DNA of 64,000 bases, from positions 744,001 to 808,000 of the forward strand of contig NZ_FQXC01000001.1 of the NCBI RefSeq assembly GCF_900129875.1, in the 5' to 3' direction. The number at the start of each line of letters is the position of its first letter. Positions within the stretch are counted from its first letter, which is position 1. The position numbers and the translations under genes are program-made. The notes under the pieces are model-generated. The model had not been told where the DNA came from. It worked only from the letters and a program-made list of their open reading frames with translations, and searched no databases. The stretch comes from Marivita hallyeonensis. GTDB taxonomy: Bacteria > Pseudomonadota > Alphaproteobacteria > Rhodobacterales > Rhodobacteraceae. Positions 26,540 to 34,631 of the stretch are shown here, piece by piece.

Positions 26540-27543
26540 TGGACGAAGACCAGCTTGACCGCATCAGACGCCTGCCCAAGGTCGAGCTTCACCTGCACCA
26601 CGAAGGGGCCGCACCACCCGCCTTCATCAAAGGGCTGGCGCAGGAAAAATCCGTCAATCTCGACGGCGTGTTCACACCCGATGGCAGCTATGCCTTCCGC
26701 GATTTCGTCCATTTCCTGAGCGTCTACGAAGCCGCCACGAGCGTGCTCAAAACGCCCGAGGATTACGCCCGCCTGACCAAAGCCGTGCTTGAGGAAAGCG
26801 CGGCAAACGACGTTGTCTATTCGGAAACCTTCCTGTCACCGGATTTCTGCGGCGGCGGCGATGTGGGTGCGTGGCGCGAATACCTGCACGCGATCATCGA
26901 AGCGGCGAACGAGGCAGAGCGCGATAGCGGGATCATCCTGCGCGGCATTGTCACCTGCATCCGTCATTTCGGACCCGAAAAGGCCAAGGCGGCGGCGCTC
27001 TGCGCGGCTGAAACGGCGGGAGATTGGATCACCGGGTTCGGCATCGCAGGTGACGAGATGAAGGGCAAGCCCAAAGACTTCGCCTACAGCTTTGACATGG
27101 CGCGCGAAGCGGGTCTGCGCCTGACCGCCCATGCGGGCGAGTGGGGCGGCGCGCAATCGGTGGCGGCCTCGATCCGCGACCTGCGCGTCGAACGCATCGG
27201 CCACGGCGTTCACGCCATCAACGATCTCGCACTGGTGGACGAGATCATCGAGAGCGGGATCACGCTCGAAGTGTGCCCCGGATCGAACGTGACCTTGGGC
27301 GTCTACCCGAGCCTTGCCAAACATCCCATCGAACACCTGCGGGACCGCGGTGTGAAGGTGACCGTCTCGACCGACGATCCGCCCTTCTTTCACACCACGA
27401 TGCGCGACGAATACCTCAACCTCGCCCGGACCTTCGGCTGGGATGAGGAGGTGTTCGGCGACATCAACGAAACAGCGGCCAAAGCCGCCTTTTGCGACGA
27501 GGACACGCGCGACCGTGTCCTGAAACGACTGGAGCGCACATGA
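26536..27543 (+). CDS. add: Adenosine deaminase family protein
   Basis: Hydrolytically deaminates adenosine (or adenine) in purine salvage. A TIM-barrel metal enzyme of 335 residues: the first His-x-His is in [14 protein letters not shown], the catalytic glutamate lies in [12 protein letters not shown], and the acidic end motif is [13 protein letters not shown]. Its position inside a nucleoside operon favours adenosine as substrate, although adenine aminohydrolases share these motifs. The start overlaps the deoB stop (ATGATGG) and the stop overlaps upp by four bases. Confidence 0.88.
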   Translation: MMDEDQLDRIRRLPKVELHLHHEGAAPPAFIKGLAQEKSVNLDGVFTPDGSYAFRDFVHFLSVYEAATSVLKTPEDYARLTKAVLEESAANDVVYSETFLSPDFCGGGDVGAWREYLHAIIEAANEAERDSGIILRGIVTCIRHFGPEKAKAAALCAAETAGDWITGFGIAGDEMKGKPKDFAYSFDMAREAGLRLTAHAGEWGGAQSVAASIRDLRVERIGHGVHAINDLALVDEIIESGITLEVCPGSNVTLGVYPSLAKHPIEHLRDRGVKVTVSTDDPPFFHTTMRDEYLNLARTFGWDEEVFGDINETAAKAAFCDEDTRDRVLKRLERT

Positions 27544-28172
27544 CCGACCACCTGACCATCGTCGACCACCCGCTTGTTCAGCACAAGCTGAGCCTGATGC
27601 GCGAGAAAGACACGTCCACCAAGTCGTTCCGGCAGTTGCTGCGTGAAATCAGTCACTTGCTGGCCTACGAGGTGACGCGCAATCTGCCTCTCACGACGAA
27701 GCGCATCGAAACACCGCTCTGCGAGATGGACGCACCCGTGATCGAGGGCAAAAAGCTCGCCCTGATCTCGATCCTGCGCGCGGGCAACGGCCTGCTCGAC
27801 GGTATCCTCGAACTGATCCCGGCGGCGCGAGTGGGCTTCGTCGGCCTTTACCGCGACGAGGAAACGCTGAAACCGGTGCAGTACTACTTCAAGGTGCCCG
27901 CCGAACTCGAAGACCGCGTGACCATTATCGTCGACCCGATGCTCGCCACCGGCAACAGCTCTGTCGCCGCGATCGATCTGGTCAAGGGCGCCGGGGCGAA
28001 GAACATCATCTTCCTCTGCCTGCTCGCCGCACCCGAAGGCGTCGCCCGCATGAAAGAAGCCCACCCCGACGTGCCCATCGTCACAGCGGCGCTGGACAGC
28101 CACCTGAACGAGCTTGGCTATATCGTCCCGGGCCTCGGCGATGCCGGGGACCGGATGTTCGGGACGAAATAG
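27540..28172 (+). CDS. upp: Uracil phosphoribosyltransferase
   Basis: Makes UMP from uracil and PRPP. 210 residues. The PRPP-binding loop is [17 protein letters not shown] and the uracil-binding C terminus is [17 protein letters not shown]. It is the last gene of the salvage operon. The stop TAG (28170-28172) lies inside the 8 bp target duplication of the IS1595-family element inserted directly after it, so the coding sequence is intact and the downstream part of the transcript has been displaced 3 kb. Confidence 0.95.
   Translation: MTDHLTIVDHPLVQHKLSLMREKDTSTKSFRQLLREISHLLAYEVTRNLPLTTKRIETPLCEMDAPVIEGKKLALISILRAGNGLLDGILELIPAARVGFVGLYRDEETLKPVQYYFKVPAELEDRVTIIVDPMLATGNSSVAAIDLVKGAGAKNIIFLCLLAAPEGVARMKEAHPDVPIVTAALDSHLNELGYIVPGLGDAGDRMFGTK
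28165..28172. repeat. Left 8-bp target-site duplication of the IS1595-family element
   Basis: CGAAATAG, repeated exactly at 31181-31188 on the far side of the element. The length agrees with the 8 bp duplications of the IS1595 family. The sequence contains the last codon (AAA) and the stop (TAG) of upp. Confidence 0.85.
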
Positions 28173-28196
28173 CGGCCTTATGTATCAAGCGCACCA
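28173..28196 (+). repeat. Left terminal inverted repeat of the IS1595-family element
   Basis: 24 bases starting CGGCCTTATG, matching the complement of 31157-31180 at 23 of 24 positions. Confidence 0.9.
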
Positions 28197-28232
28197 ACAA
28201 TCTAGCGGATCTTCTGCCCCGTGTGAATCATC

Positions 28233-28655
28233 ATGCGGGGTATGATTAAGAAGTTGAAAATCGGCAGGCACAGCGACGAGACAATCAATATCTCGCTGTA
28301 CTACCTACGCGCTCAAATCATCCGCAATGATGCTGATGGGCTAGAGCATGTCGAAGCCATCATGAGGCTACGCGGGCTTGCTCTGGACGCTTTGTCAGTG
28401 CCTGAGAAGCGCAACAGGCGGTTTCGCAAGGGTCAGCTACGGCAGGCGATACTTGATGAACTCCGCAAGGGTCCGCTCACGTCACGCCAGATCGCAGAGG
28501 CGATAGGGCACGAGCGGAACAACTTTGCTCACACGCTGCAAGCGCTCAAGGCGCGTGGTGTGGTGCAGCGGGATGGACGGGTGTGGAGGTTAATTGCGGG
28601 AAGCCACTATATCGCTGATCCTGCTAAGGACATAAGACCCAAGCATGAAAATTAA
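28233..28655 (+). CDS. Passenger gene: winged-helix-like DNA-binding protein
   Basis: A basic protein of 140 residues. The middle (QAILDELRKGPLTSRQIAEA, then HTLQALKARGVVQRDGRVW) looks like a winged-helix domain: a helix-turn-helix followed by a hairpin wing. No catalytic motif is visible and the N-terminal 60 residues match nothing I recognise. A start at 28242 is also possible. It is the first passenger after the left terminal repeat. The 3' end overlaps the opposing small membrane-protein gene by 66 bases, which is unusual but possible in mobile DNA. Confidence 0.6.
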   Translation: MRGMIKKLKIGRHSDETINISLYYLRAQIIRNDADGLEHVEAIMRLRGLALDALSVPEKRNRRFRKGQLRQAILDELRKGPLTSRQIAEAIGHERNNFAHTLQALKARGVVQRDGRVWRLIAGSHYIADPAKDIRPKHEN

Positions 28656-28808
28656 GCCTGTGGCCGTCAAATATGCTGCCGTTTCTCCCCAATAGGCACT
28701 GTCAAGAAAGATAGACATGACACCGCCAATCAACAGCAATGCCCACGGCACAATTGCACCGAAGAACACGCATACCGCGCAAATTGCATTAATGTGGTCG
28801 TCATTCAT
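28590..28808 (-). CDS. Passenger gene: small membrane protein
   Basis: A hydrophobic protein of 72 residues with two probable transmembrane helices (AICAVCVFFGAIVPWALLL and AAYLTATGLIFMLGSYVL) and a short charged tail. No family recognised. Its start overlaps the stop of the next small gene by four bases (ATGA, 28805-28808), a coupling that supports both being real. Located inside the IS1595-family element, downstream of the transposase gene on the same strand. Confidence 0.5.
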   Translation of the reverse strand: MNDDHINAICAVCVFFGAIVPWALLLIGGVMSIFLDSAYWGETAAYLTATGLIFMLGSYVLSRISDIVASRN

Positions 28809-29005
28809 TCTTCGTCTCCCGACTCACGGCAAAAAGCCTCAAGCCCCCATAAGATCGCAAGTATCGTACCACAGACGATCCAAAAGGTACCTGTGGCAAA
28901 AAGATATTTCTCTAAGTTCTCAGCGCAAGCCACTAAAGCTATGAAGCCTGCGCCGCCACAACCCAACACCTTGGAAATACACTTGCGAATCGGGGGCTTA
29001 CTCAA
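28805..29005 (-). CDS. Passenger gene: small membrane protein
   Basis: A protein of 66 residues with two hydrophobic stretches (CGGAGFIALVACAENL and GTFWIVCGTILAILWGLEAF) separated by a short polar loop. No family recognised. It lies between the transposase stop (44 bases away) and the second small membrane protein, with which it is translationally coupled. The two could be co-expressed from the transposase transcript. Confidence 0.5.
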   Translation of the reverse strand: MSKPPIRKCISKVLGCGGAGFIALVACAENLEKYLFATGTFWIVCGTILAILWGLEAFCRESGDEE

Positions 29006-29049
29006 GCTATCAACAGTCCGTTAACAAATCGTAACGCGAACAATGCACG

Positions 29050-30012
29050 TTACACCGCCCGTTGCCAATACCCTTTCCAGTTGCGTGAAACCCGTGCGCC
29101 CATCGCATTGCTGACCAGCGTGTGTGCCAGAGTGCCGTTATCGGTGCGGCGGTTGTCTTCCAGCCATGCAGAGTGGTTCGCGTACTGGTGAAGGTACTGC
29201 GGGCTGACGTGGTGGTGTTGACCAACGACCATGCGGCGCAGGCGCGAGAAATAGCTTTCGACCATGTTGGTGTGCTTGCCGTGGTCGCTGTAGATTTCGC
29301 TATGGTTCACGCGCTCGACATCCCAACCCGCGTGCAGCAAGTCCCAATGGCTTGCTTCGTCTGCCGACAGAGTAGCCATGCGGTCAACATTCTCGTTCAC
29401 CAGAGCAACGCCTTCCCCCTCAGTGCGGGTAACAAACGGAAGAACGCGGCCTTGACGCTCACGCAGGGCAACAACGACGCGGCGCTTGTCCGAGCGGTTC
29501 TCTTTCAAACGGCGGTCCTTGCGGTCCGCTTTGGCGTTCTCAGGGCGAACGTGACCGCCAAAGTATGCGCCATCAACTTCGACGTGACCGCCAAGCACAA
29601 CGCCTGTCTGGACCTCTTGCGCCATCGCCTCACGGAGTTTGTGGGCCAGCACGAAGGCTGTCTTGTAATGGCAGTCCAGATCGCGGGAAAGCTGGATCAT
29701 GCTGACGCCCTTGGAGGCGTTGACCATAATGCAGATCGCGGCCAGCAGGTCCACAAAGTCCATCTTGCGGCTGGCAAAGATGGTGCCGGATGTAACGCTG
29801 AACTGGTGCGCACATGCCTTGCACTTAAACTTGCGGCGCGTGGTGATCTTGTAGGTTTCGTCATGGCTGCAACGCGGGCAAACCGCTTCGCCATTAGTCT
29901 CAGGCCAGCGCATTTCGCAGAACGTCTGGTAAGCCGCTTCTTCACCAGCCTTGTAGATCGCACGAAGGCTGAGAGTGCGGGACGCTGCGGAGAGAAGGAA
30001 GTGCTGTGCCAT
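29050..30012 (-). CDS. IS1595 family transposase (ISXO2-like DDE domain)
   Basis: A protein of 320 residues. The N terminus has a zinc ribbon with cysteines 45, 48, 64 and 67 (CPRC, CKAC). The catalytic ISXO2-like domain follows with acidic residues at D147 (HVEVDGAYFGG), D218 (LSADEASHWD) and E252 (HTNMVESYFSR), and the family pattern HSEIYSDHGKHTN. Full length with no frameshift, so the transposase may be active. The promoter region faces the DUF6471 gene across 103 AT-rich bases, which could allow coordinated control of the two directions. Confidence 0.92.
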   Translation of the reverse strand: MAQHFLLSAASRTLSLRAIYKAGEEAAYQTFCEMRWPETNGEAVCPRCSHDETYKITTRRKFKCKACAHQFSVTSGTIFASRKMDFVDLLAAICIMVNASKGVSMIQLSRDLDCHYKTAFVLAHKLREAMAQEVQTGVVLGGHVEVDGAYFGGHVRPENAKADRKDRRLKENRSDKRRVVVALRERQGRVLPFVTRTEGEGVALVNENVDRMATLSADEASHWDLLHAGWDVERVNHSEIYSDHGKHTNMVESYFSRLRRMVVGQHHHVSPQYLHQYANHSAWLEDNRRTDNGTLAHTLVSNAMGARVSRNWKGYWQRAV

Positions 30013-30115
30013 TTTATACTGTATCCGTTATCTACATATCGAACATAGTATAGTGACATACTGCTTGCAATAGGTTATATATCGTAAATGTTAGGTTTTA
30101 CATCATAGGTGATAT

Positions 30116-30340
30116 ATGCCAGATCAGAACGAGTGGGAAAAGATGGCCGCAGGGCTGCTCAAAGCAGAGTTGAAACGTAAGGGGGTGACTTACGCTCAAC
30201 TTGTTGAAAGGCTTGCTGATATTGGAATCAGTGAGAAAGAGGTGAACGTCGCCAACAAGCTGTCCAGAGGGAAGTTTTCAGCGGCGTTTATGTTGGCATG
30301 TTTAAAAGCCGTTGGAGTAACGGATTTGCGAGTGGGCTAG
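30116..30340 (+). CDS. Passenger gene: DUF6471 domain protein
   Basis: A helical, HTH-like protein of 74 residues. WEKMAAGLLKAELKRKGVTY and NVANKLSRGKFSAAFMLACL match the DUF6471 pattern, probably a small DNA-binding module similar to Cro/C1-type folds. It is divergent from the transposase gene, which fits a role in controlling transposition or cargo expression (inference). Its last 43 bases overlap the start of the following membrane-protein gene in another frame. Confidence 0.72.
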   Translation: MPDQNEWEKMAAGLLKAELKRKGVTYAQLVERLADIGISEKEVNVANKLSRGKFSAAFMLACLKAVGVTDLRVG

Positions 30341-31098
30341 TCGTTTGCCTTTGTGTCGCTGCGTTTGCGCTTGCAGTTGCGACCGTAGGACACGACAGCG
30401 CTAGCGCAATTTCCAATAACCCAAACCAAGGAGCCTACAATTCCAATCAGTGCGGCAATGGGAATGAGCCAGTATGGGGGCCATGGTTTGGGTTGTGCTT
30501 CGGACTTTACGACAGTTTGGCACAATGGATCATGATGGCCTTCACGGTAATCGCTGCCGGGCTGCTTCTCGGAACACTCTACGAAGCCAACAAAACGAAC
30601 CTTGCCGTACTGCGCGCGAATGAAATCATGATTTCGGAGCAGCGGCCTTGGCTCTCGTGTGAGATTGACCTTTTTGGCTTTAAAGATGACCGAGGAATCG
30701 AGACCGTTTGCGACTACACCATTTACAATCACGGCAAGAGACCCGGCTTTGACGCGATGATCATTGTCCGGCCAGTTCAGTACTATACATGGCAAGATGT
30801 CAGAAATGTAATCAAAGAAATGAAGCACGGCCTTAACATGGAGCGCCGTGCGGACTTGCCCGTTGTTTATCCAGGCGTGCCTTTGGTCAAGCCGCAGACC
30901 CACAGGCAAATTGGTGGTATGCTGGGACACAGCGGGCCAAATCTCGCGTTGATTTCTGTTTTGGCATATCGCGTCACGCCCGAGAGCAAAAGTAGAGATG
31001 GCATGGAAATCAGAGCTTACGATGTCCTTCGCAAGAGTGACACTCCTAACGGGCATAGTGGCAGGGTAGAGCAGCACGAGGACGGATTTGTCTTGTGA
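30298..31098 (+). CDS. Passenger gene: membrane protein of unknown function
   Basis: A protein of 266 residues. There is a hydrophobic segment near the N terminus (FASGLVVCLCVAAFALAVAT) and a second one around residue 80 (WIMMAFTVIAAGLLLGTLYE). Then comes the motif NEIMISEQRPWLSCEI, which I recognise from many uncharacterised proteobacterial proteins, and a soluble C-terminal domain of beta character. The opposite strand is also open but hydropathy and this motif favour the plus strand. The first 43 bases overlap the DUF6471 gene. A start further inside is possible. Confidence 0.65.
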   Translation: MFKSRWSNGFASGLVVCLCVAAFALAVATVGHDSASAISNNPNQGAYNSNQCGNGNEPVWGPWFGLCFGLYDSLAQWIMMAFTVIAAGLLLGTLYEANKTNLAVLRANEIMISEQRPWLSCEIDLFGFKDDRGIETVCDYTIYNHGKRPGFDAMIIVRPVQYYTWQDVRNVIKEMKHGLNMERRADLPVVYPGVPLVKPQTHRQIGGMLGHSGPNLALISVLAYRVTPESKSRDGMEIRAYDVLRKSDTPNGHSGRVEQHEDGFVL

Positions 31099-31156
31099 AA
31101 TTATTGCAAGCGCCAGAGCCAACGCCTTAATCACCGCTCAACCCTCCGAAGTGGGC

Positions 31157-31180
31157 TGGTGCGTTTGATACATAAGGCCG
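31157..31180 (-). repeat. Right terminal inverted repeat of the IS1595-family element
   Basis: Complement of the left end, one mismatch. It ends in CATAAGGCCG immediately before the right target duplication. Confidence 0.9.
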
Positions 31181-31188
31181 CGAAATAG
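31181..31188. repeat. Right 8-bp target-site duplication
   Basis: CGAAATAG, identical to 28165-28172. Removing the element and one copy would restore a continuous sequence running from upp into the 31.2 kb region. Confidence 0.85.
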
Positions 31189-31246
31189 CGCTTTACACTC
31201 AAGGGGCTGGCGGGCAGTCTTTCCCCACATCTGTGGGGACAGAGAT

Positions 31247-31879
31247 ATGCCGATTATCAGAGTGACCGCGCTGGCCGTGTTGGCGGCGATGAGCCTTTTT
31301 GCCTCGGGGGCAACCGCGCAAAGCATCAACCGTGTCGGGCCGCCTGCAGAAACGCCGCCTGCGAGCTTCGACGGGCGGCAGTTCGTGGACAGCCGTGGCT
31401 GCGTCTTCGTGCGCGCCGGTGTCGATGGGGCCGTCAATTGGGTGCCGCGTGTGTCCCGTGATCGGCAGCCGATCTGCGGGCAGACACCGACTTTCCAGAC
31501 CCGGACGGTCACCGTCGCCGAAGCCGCGCCGGTCATCATCACGCCGCAGGCCGTCGCTCCGCAACGCACGGTGCGCTCGGTCCCCAACCGGACCGTGTCG
31601 AACCAGAAATACACGCCCCGACAGGTCGTCCGGGAAGAGCGGATCGTCCCGAAACATGTCTACGATGCGCAAGGTGACACGCTTCCGCCAGTGCCCAAGG
31701 GGTATCGGCGCGCGTGGGAGGATGACCGCCTCAATCCGCACCGCGCACACCAGACGCGCCAGGGCTACCGCGCCACACAGCAGGTCTGGAGCAACACCGT
31801 CCCACGCCGCCTTCTGAACGCACCGCAAGAGATCAAGGAACCGGTGATCGTGGGGCGCGGCAAGGGTCTCGGCCACTGA
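31247..31879 (+). CDS. Secreted basic protein of unknown function
   Basis: A protein of 210 residues with a signal peptide ([18 protein letters not shown]) and a short conserved-looking mature start ([36 protein letters not shown]) carrying two cysteines. A long arginine- and proline-rich segment follows with low-complexity character. I recall similar proteins in this family, some linked to SPOR-domain envelope proteins, but no SPOR domain is visible here. It is convergent with the next gene (16 bases apart). Before the IS insertion it lay about 75 bases beyond upp. Confidence 0.65.
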   Translation: MPIIRVTALAVLAAMSLFASGATAQSINRVGPPAETPPASFDGRQFVDSRGCVFVRAGVDGAVNWVPRVSRDRQPICGQTPTFQTRTVTVAEAAPVIITPQAVAPQRTVRSVPNRTVSNQKYTPRQVVREERIVPKHVYDAQGDTLPPVPKGYRRAWEDDRLNPHRAHQTRQGYRATQQVWSNTVPRRLLNAPQEIKEPVIVGRGKGLGH

Positions 31880-31895
31880 GCGCCGAACGCGGGCC

Positions 31896-32921
31896 TTATT
31901 CGCCGCAAATGCCCTGCAGCCGCAACCAGTCTGCGTCGCTTAGCACGGGCCTTGGATCGCGCCCCGTCATCGGGTCCGCCTCGATCAGGGGCAGGGTCGT
32001 TTCGCCCGTGATATCAACCGCATAAGCATAAGGCGTCGACCGCAATTCCGCCGTCTCGAAGGCCGCAAGGACCACGTCGTCGGACAGCGGCATAGGCTCT
32101 TTGCTGAGAAGGTATTCGCTGTAGCGCTCAAGATCGGTGTCGCGCAATTCTCCGGTCGTCAGCAGGCGCAGGCTGGACCAGAGGCCGGTTTCGATCAGCA
32201 TCTCTTCCAGCGGGTCCTGTGTGAGCGCGCGCAGCCGTTCAGTCAGAATGTAGCCCGCCGTGACGTCAGGCTCTTCCGGGTCTTCGACCAGCGCCTTGTT
32301 CAACAGGATCCGTCCGCCCGGCAGGTGCGCGGTGGTCCTGACACCGGCAGGCAGAACAACCAAGGCACCGCGCTGACCCGGCCCAAGCACACGCGAGGAT
32401 AGGCGACGCAGTGGCTCACGCGCATCCCGTGTCATGCAGGCCTGTCCCGAAATCCGCGTGATCCTCGACAGAAGCGCGTCGCCGATCTCTGCCCGTTTGA
32501 CGGCTGGCACAACCTGCACCGTGTGCCGCAACAACGCGTCCGGAAGCCAGAACACGATCCCCGCAATCACCGCAGCGCCCAGCGCGCCGGTGATCCAGAG
32601 CCGCAGTTTTCCGGGCTTCGGTCGGGTTCTGTCAATCGCCGTGCGGAGCTGTTCGATCGCGTCGATCATCTCGACCCCGTTGTCATCCAGCTCAAGGGTC
32701 TCGCCGGGATCTCCGTCGGGATGGTAGATCGCCGGACGCTGCCCCTTGTTCGCACGCGCGACGGCCGCAATCGACCAATGGGCCAGCACGTTTTCCCGCA
32801 GATCAAGAATGGTGAGAGAGGCGTCGCCCAGCGAAACGATCACGTCCTTACGCTGGTCAGCGGGCGTCGCACGCCAGACACCGGCGGCTTCGAGCCGTTG
32901 AAATTCCTTCAGCGCGGTCAT
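31896..32921 (-). CDS. Single-pass membrane protein of unknown function
   Basis: A protein of 341 residues. The N-terminal cytoplasmic part (about 1-105) resembles a small PH-like or beta domain (DVIVSLGDASLTILDLRENV, LAHWSIAAVARANKGQRPAI). It is followed by one transmembrane helix (LWITGALGAAVIAGIVFWLP) and a long periplasmic domain rich in leucine and arginine, with a patch LPAGVRTTAHLPGGRILLNK that recalls the M48 peptidase fold, though no HExxH zinc motif is present. A degenerate or non-catalytic protease-like domain is possible (speculative). Composition matches core genes. Confidence 0.65.
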   Translation of the reverse strand: MTALKEFQRLEAAGVWRATPADQRKDVIVSLGDASLTILDLRENVLAHWSIAAVARANKGQRPAIYHPDGDPGETLELDDNGVEMIDAIEQLRTAIDRTRPKPGKLRLWITGALGAAVIAGIVFWLPDALLRHTVQVVPAVKRAEIGDALLSRITRISGQACMTRDAREPLRRLSSRVLGPGQRGALVVLPAGVRTTAHLPGGRILLNKALVEDPEEPDVTAGYILTERLRALTQDPLEEMLIETGLWSSLRLLTTGELRDTDLERYSEYLLSKEPMPLSDDVVLAAFETAELRSTPYAYAVDITGETTLPLIEADPMTGRDPRPVLSDADWLRLQGICGE

Positions 32922-33228
32922 GCGGGCTGCTCTGCCTCATTGATTGACGTAAAGCGTACACCCGAGCAGGATTTCGCGCAATGCGACAGAGACTGAGGCC
33001 TTGTCCTCTCAAATACGCCTTCAGGTGCTCCGAGCCAAAGCCCCGGGTCCATGGGTCCGTTGGTGCCTGAGCTGGTTCGATTGTCTGTTTTGCGGGACGA
33101 AGCGGTGGTCCATCTTCTTTAAGTCGAGTTCTGCTCGTGACCTTTTGCCGACATCCACCAATGGCATCGGCAGTTGTCTTCTGTTGAACTGAGCAGCGCG
33201 GTGAATAGTCCGCAGGCAAATCCAGGCT
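32922..33228. other. 307-base gap with no recognised feature
   Basis: Short frames exist on both strands but none has an RBS, family motif or convincing composition. No strong hairpin, tRNA or repeat was seen. Confidence 0.5.
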
Positions 33229-34119
33229 TCAGCCCGAAAGCTCTTGTGCGAGAAACTCGAACACTGCCCGCACGCGACGCGGCAAATGGCGGCCTTCGGG
33301 ATAGACCAGCGAAATCGGTGGTCCAATTGCTGTGTAGTCTGAGAGGACATGAACCAGTGTTCCGGCCTTGAGGTCGGCGGCCACATTGAAGCTCAGATCC
33401 TGAACAATGGCGAGGCCCGACCGGGCGACGGCTAGATAGGCGTTGCCATCGTTCACGCAGAGATGTTGGGGCGGCTCAAACTGTAGCGACCCATGCTCCG
33501 AAGCAAACCGCCATTGGAACGGGCGACCCGATCCCTTGAAGATATATGTCGCACATTCATGGTGATGCAGGTCGTTCGGTTCCTTCGGCATGCCGCGTGC
33601 TTCGATGTATGCAGGCGCTGCGCAGGTGATCCATCTTGTCTCCATCACCTTTCGAGCTCGTAAGCTGGAATCTGTCAGCTCTCCGATCCGAAGCGCGAGG
33701 TCGACACCCTGTTCAACCAAGTCGCTGAACTGGTCATTGAAGCGCATGTCCAGATCGACGCCGGGGTTTGCGCGTTTGAAGTCGAGCAGGAGTGGAACGA
33801 TGCACAACTGTCCAAGCATCGAAGGCATATCGATCCGCACCCGACCGCGCAGGTCAACCTGACTGTCCTGTACCTCCGTTTCGGCCTCGGCGATATCGTC
33901 GAGTATTGATCGCGCGCGCGTGTAAAAGCGTTCGCCTTCTTCGGTGAGTGCGACTCGGCGAGTGGTGCGCGTGAACAGTCGCACCCCAAGCCGCGCCTCA
34001 AGACGCCCGACACTTTTTGATGTCCCAGACGAGGTAACACCCAACCGCTGCGCGGCCGCTGTGAAGCTGCTGGTTTCGGCAACGGCGACGAAAACAGAGA
34101 GATCGTTCAGTTGGTCCAT
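33229..34119 (-). CDS. LysR family transcriptional regulator
   Basis: A LysR-type regulator of 296 residues. The N-terminal winged HTH is clear (LSVFVAVAETSSFTAAAQRL then KSVGRLEARLGVRLFTRTTR), followed by an effector-binding domain (DLRGRVRIDMPSMLGQL, DLALRIGELTDSSLRARKV). It is transcribed divergently from the monooxygenase/NTF2/GST genes with a T-N11-A site between them, the standard LysR arrangement. It therefore probably controls those genes and itself. The inducer is unknown, perhaps a quinone or other electrophile given the targets. Confidence 0.92.
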   Translation of the reverse strand: MDQLNDLSVFVAVAETSSFTAAAQRLGVTSSGTSKSVGRLEARLGVRLFTRTTRRVALTEEGERFYTRARSILDDIAEAETEVQDSQVDLRGRVRIDMPSMLGQLCIVPLLLDFKRANPGVDLDMRFNDQFSDLVEQGVDLALRIGELTDSSLRARKVMETRWITCAAPAYIEARGMPKEPNDLHHHECATYIFKGSGRPFQWRFASEHGSLQFEPPQHLCVNDGNAYLAVARSGLAIVQDLSFNVAADLKAGTLVHVLSDYTAIGPPISLVYPEGRHLPRRVRAVFEFLAQELSG

Positions 34120-34138
34120 AGGAGATTATGGACCTAGT

Positions 34139-34155
34139 GTTGATAATAATTCAAC
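34139..34155. promoter_or_regulatory. LysR-type T-N11-A binding site candidate
   Basis: GTTGA and TCAAC arms are separated by seven AT bases, in the 124-base divergent region between the LysR gene and the monooxygenase gene. Fits the general LysR box. Prediction by pattern. Confidence 0.5.
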
Positions 34156-34243
34156 GCAGAACTGGATTATCATCGGCCTAAATCTTGGCCATCTTCCCTT
34201 CATCGAAACGCGGAACGCTCCGCTCAAACGAAAGAGAACAGCC

Positions 34244-34606
34244 ATGAAAGACACAATCGAAACCACCGACCCGATCACCATCGCGGTTCAGTTCAAGACC
34301 AAGCCAGGTCAACAAGATGAAGCCAAGGCGGTCGTCAACCGTATCCTGCGTGATGTTCTGGCAGAGGACGGCAACGTGCATGTGCAGATGTTCCAGGACC
34401 CCGAAGACCCGACGAAGTTCCTCTTCATCGAGACCTTCGTGAACAAGGCCGCTGAAACGGCTCATACGCAAACTCCCTACATGCAGCGCTTCTACCAGGA
34501 GATCGCGGCTCCGCTCGATGGGGAATCGACCCTCGCCTATTGGAAGCCTTACGGGCTCTTTGACGGTGCCGGTGCGAAGGCCGTGTCCTTCGATCTGCCC
34601 AACTGA
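34244..34606 (+). CDS. Antibiotic biosynthesis monooxygenase (ABM) domain protein
   Basis: A dimeric ferredoxin-like fold protein of 120 residues. Pattern: ITIAVQFKTKPGQQDEAKAV at the start, then VHVQMFQDPEDPTKFLFIE and a helix with HTQTPYMQRFYQEI. Related proteins are quinol monooxygenases (YgiN) or heme-degrading enzymes. The start at 34244 was taken instead of the long upstream extension that overlaps the LysR gene. First gene of a probable operon with the NTF2-like and GST genes, under the divergent LysR regulator. Confidence 0.83.
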   Translation: MKDTIETTDPITIAVQFKTKPGQQDEAKAVVNRILRDVLAEDGNVHVQMFQDPEDPTKFLFIETFVNKAAETAHTQTPYMQRFYQEIAAPLDGESTLAYWKPYGLFDGAGAKAVSFDLPN

Positions 34607-34631
34607 CCCTCGCTCAAATCTGGAGAATACC

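Larger units (their letters stand above)
28173..31180. mobile_element. IS1595-family transposable element with passenger genes (3008 bp)
   Basis: The borders are read directly. A 24-bp inverted repeat CGGCCTTATGTATCAA-(G/A)-CGCACCA occurs at 28173-28196 and, inverted, at 31157-31180, with one mismatch. It is flanked by an exact 8 bp direct repeat, CGAAATAG. Inside are an ISXO2-like transposase gene (minus strand) and at least five other genes. Base composition is lower in GC than the neighbouring operon. Simple IS1595 members are about 1 kb, so the two-thirds not occupied by the transposase is cargo. Intact ends, duplications and reading frame suggest recent insertion. Confidence 0.9.

Noticed and set aside
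30337-31134. Minus-strand frame of 265 codons opposite the membrane-protein passenger gene
   Set aside because: The plus-strand frame has membrane helices and the recognisable EQRPWL segment and overlaps the DUF6471 gene in a typical way. The minus frame has no such support.
32857-33219. Minus-strand frame of 120 codons before the LysR gene
   Set aside because: Overlaps the start of the 341-residue membrane protein gene and has no RBS or family motif.
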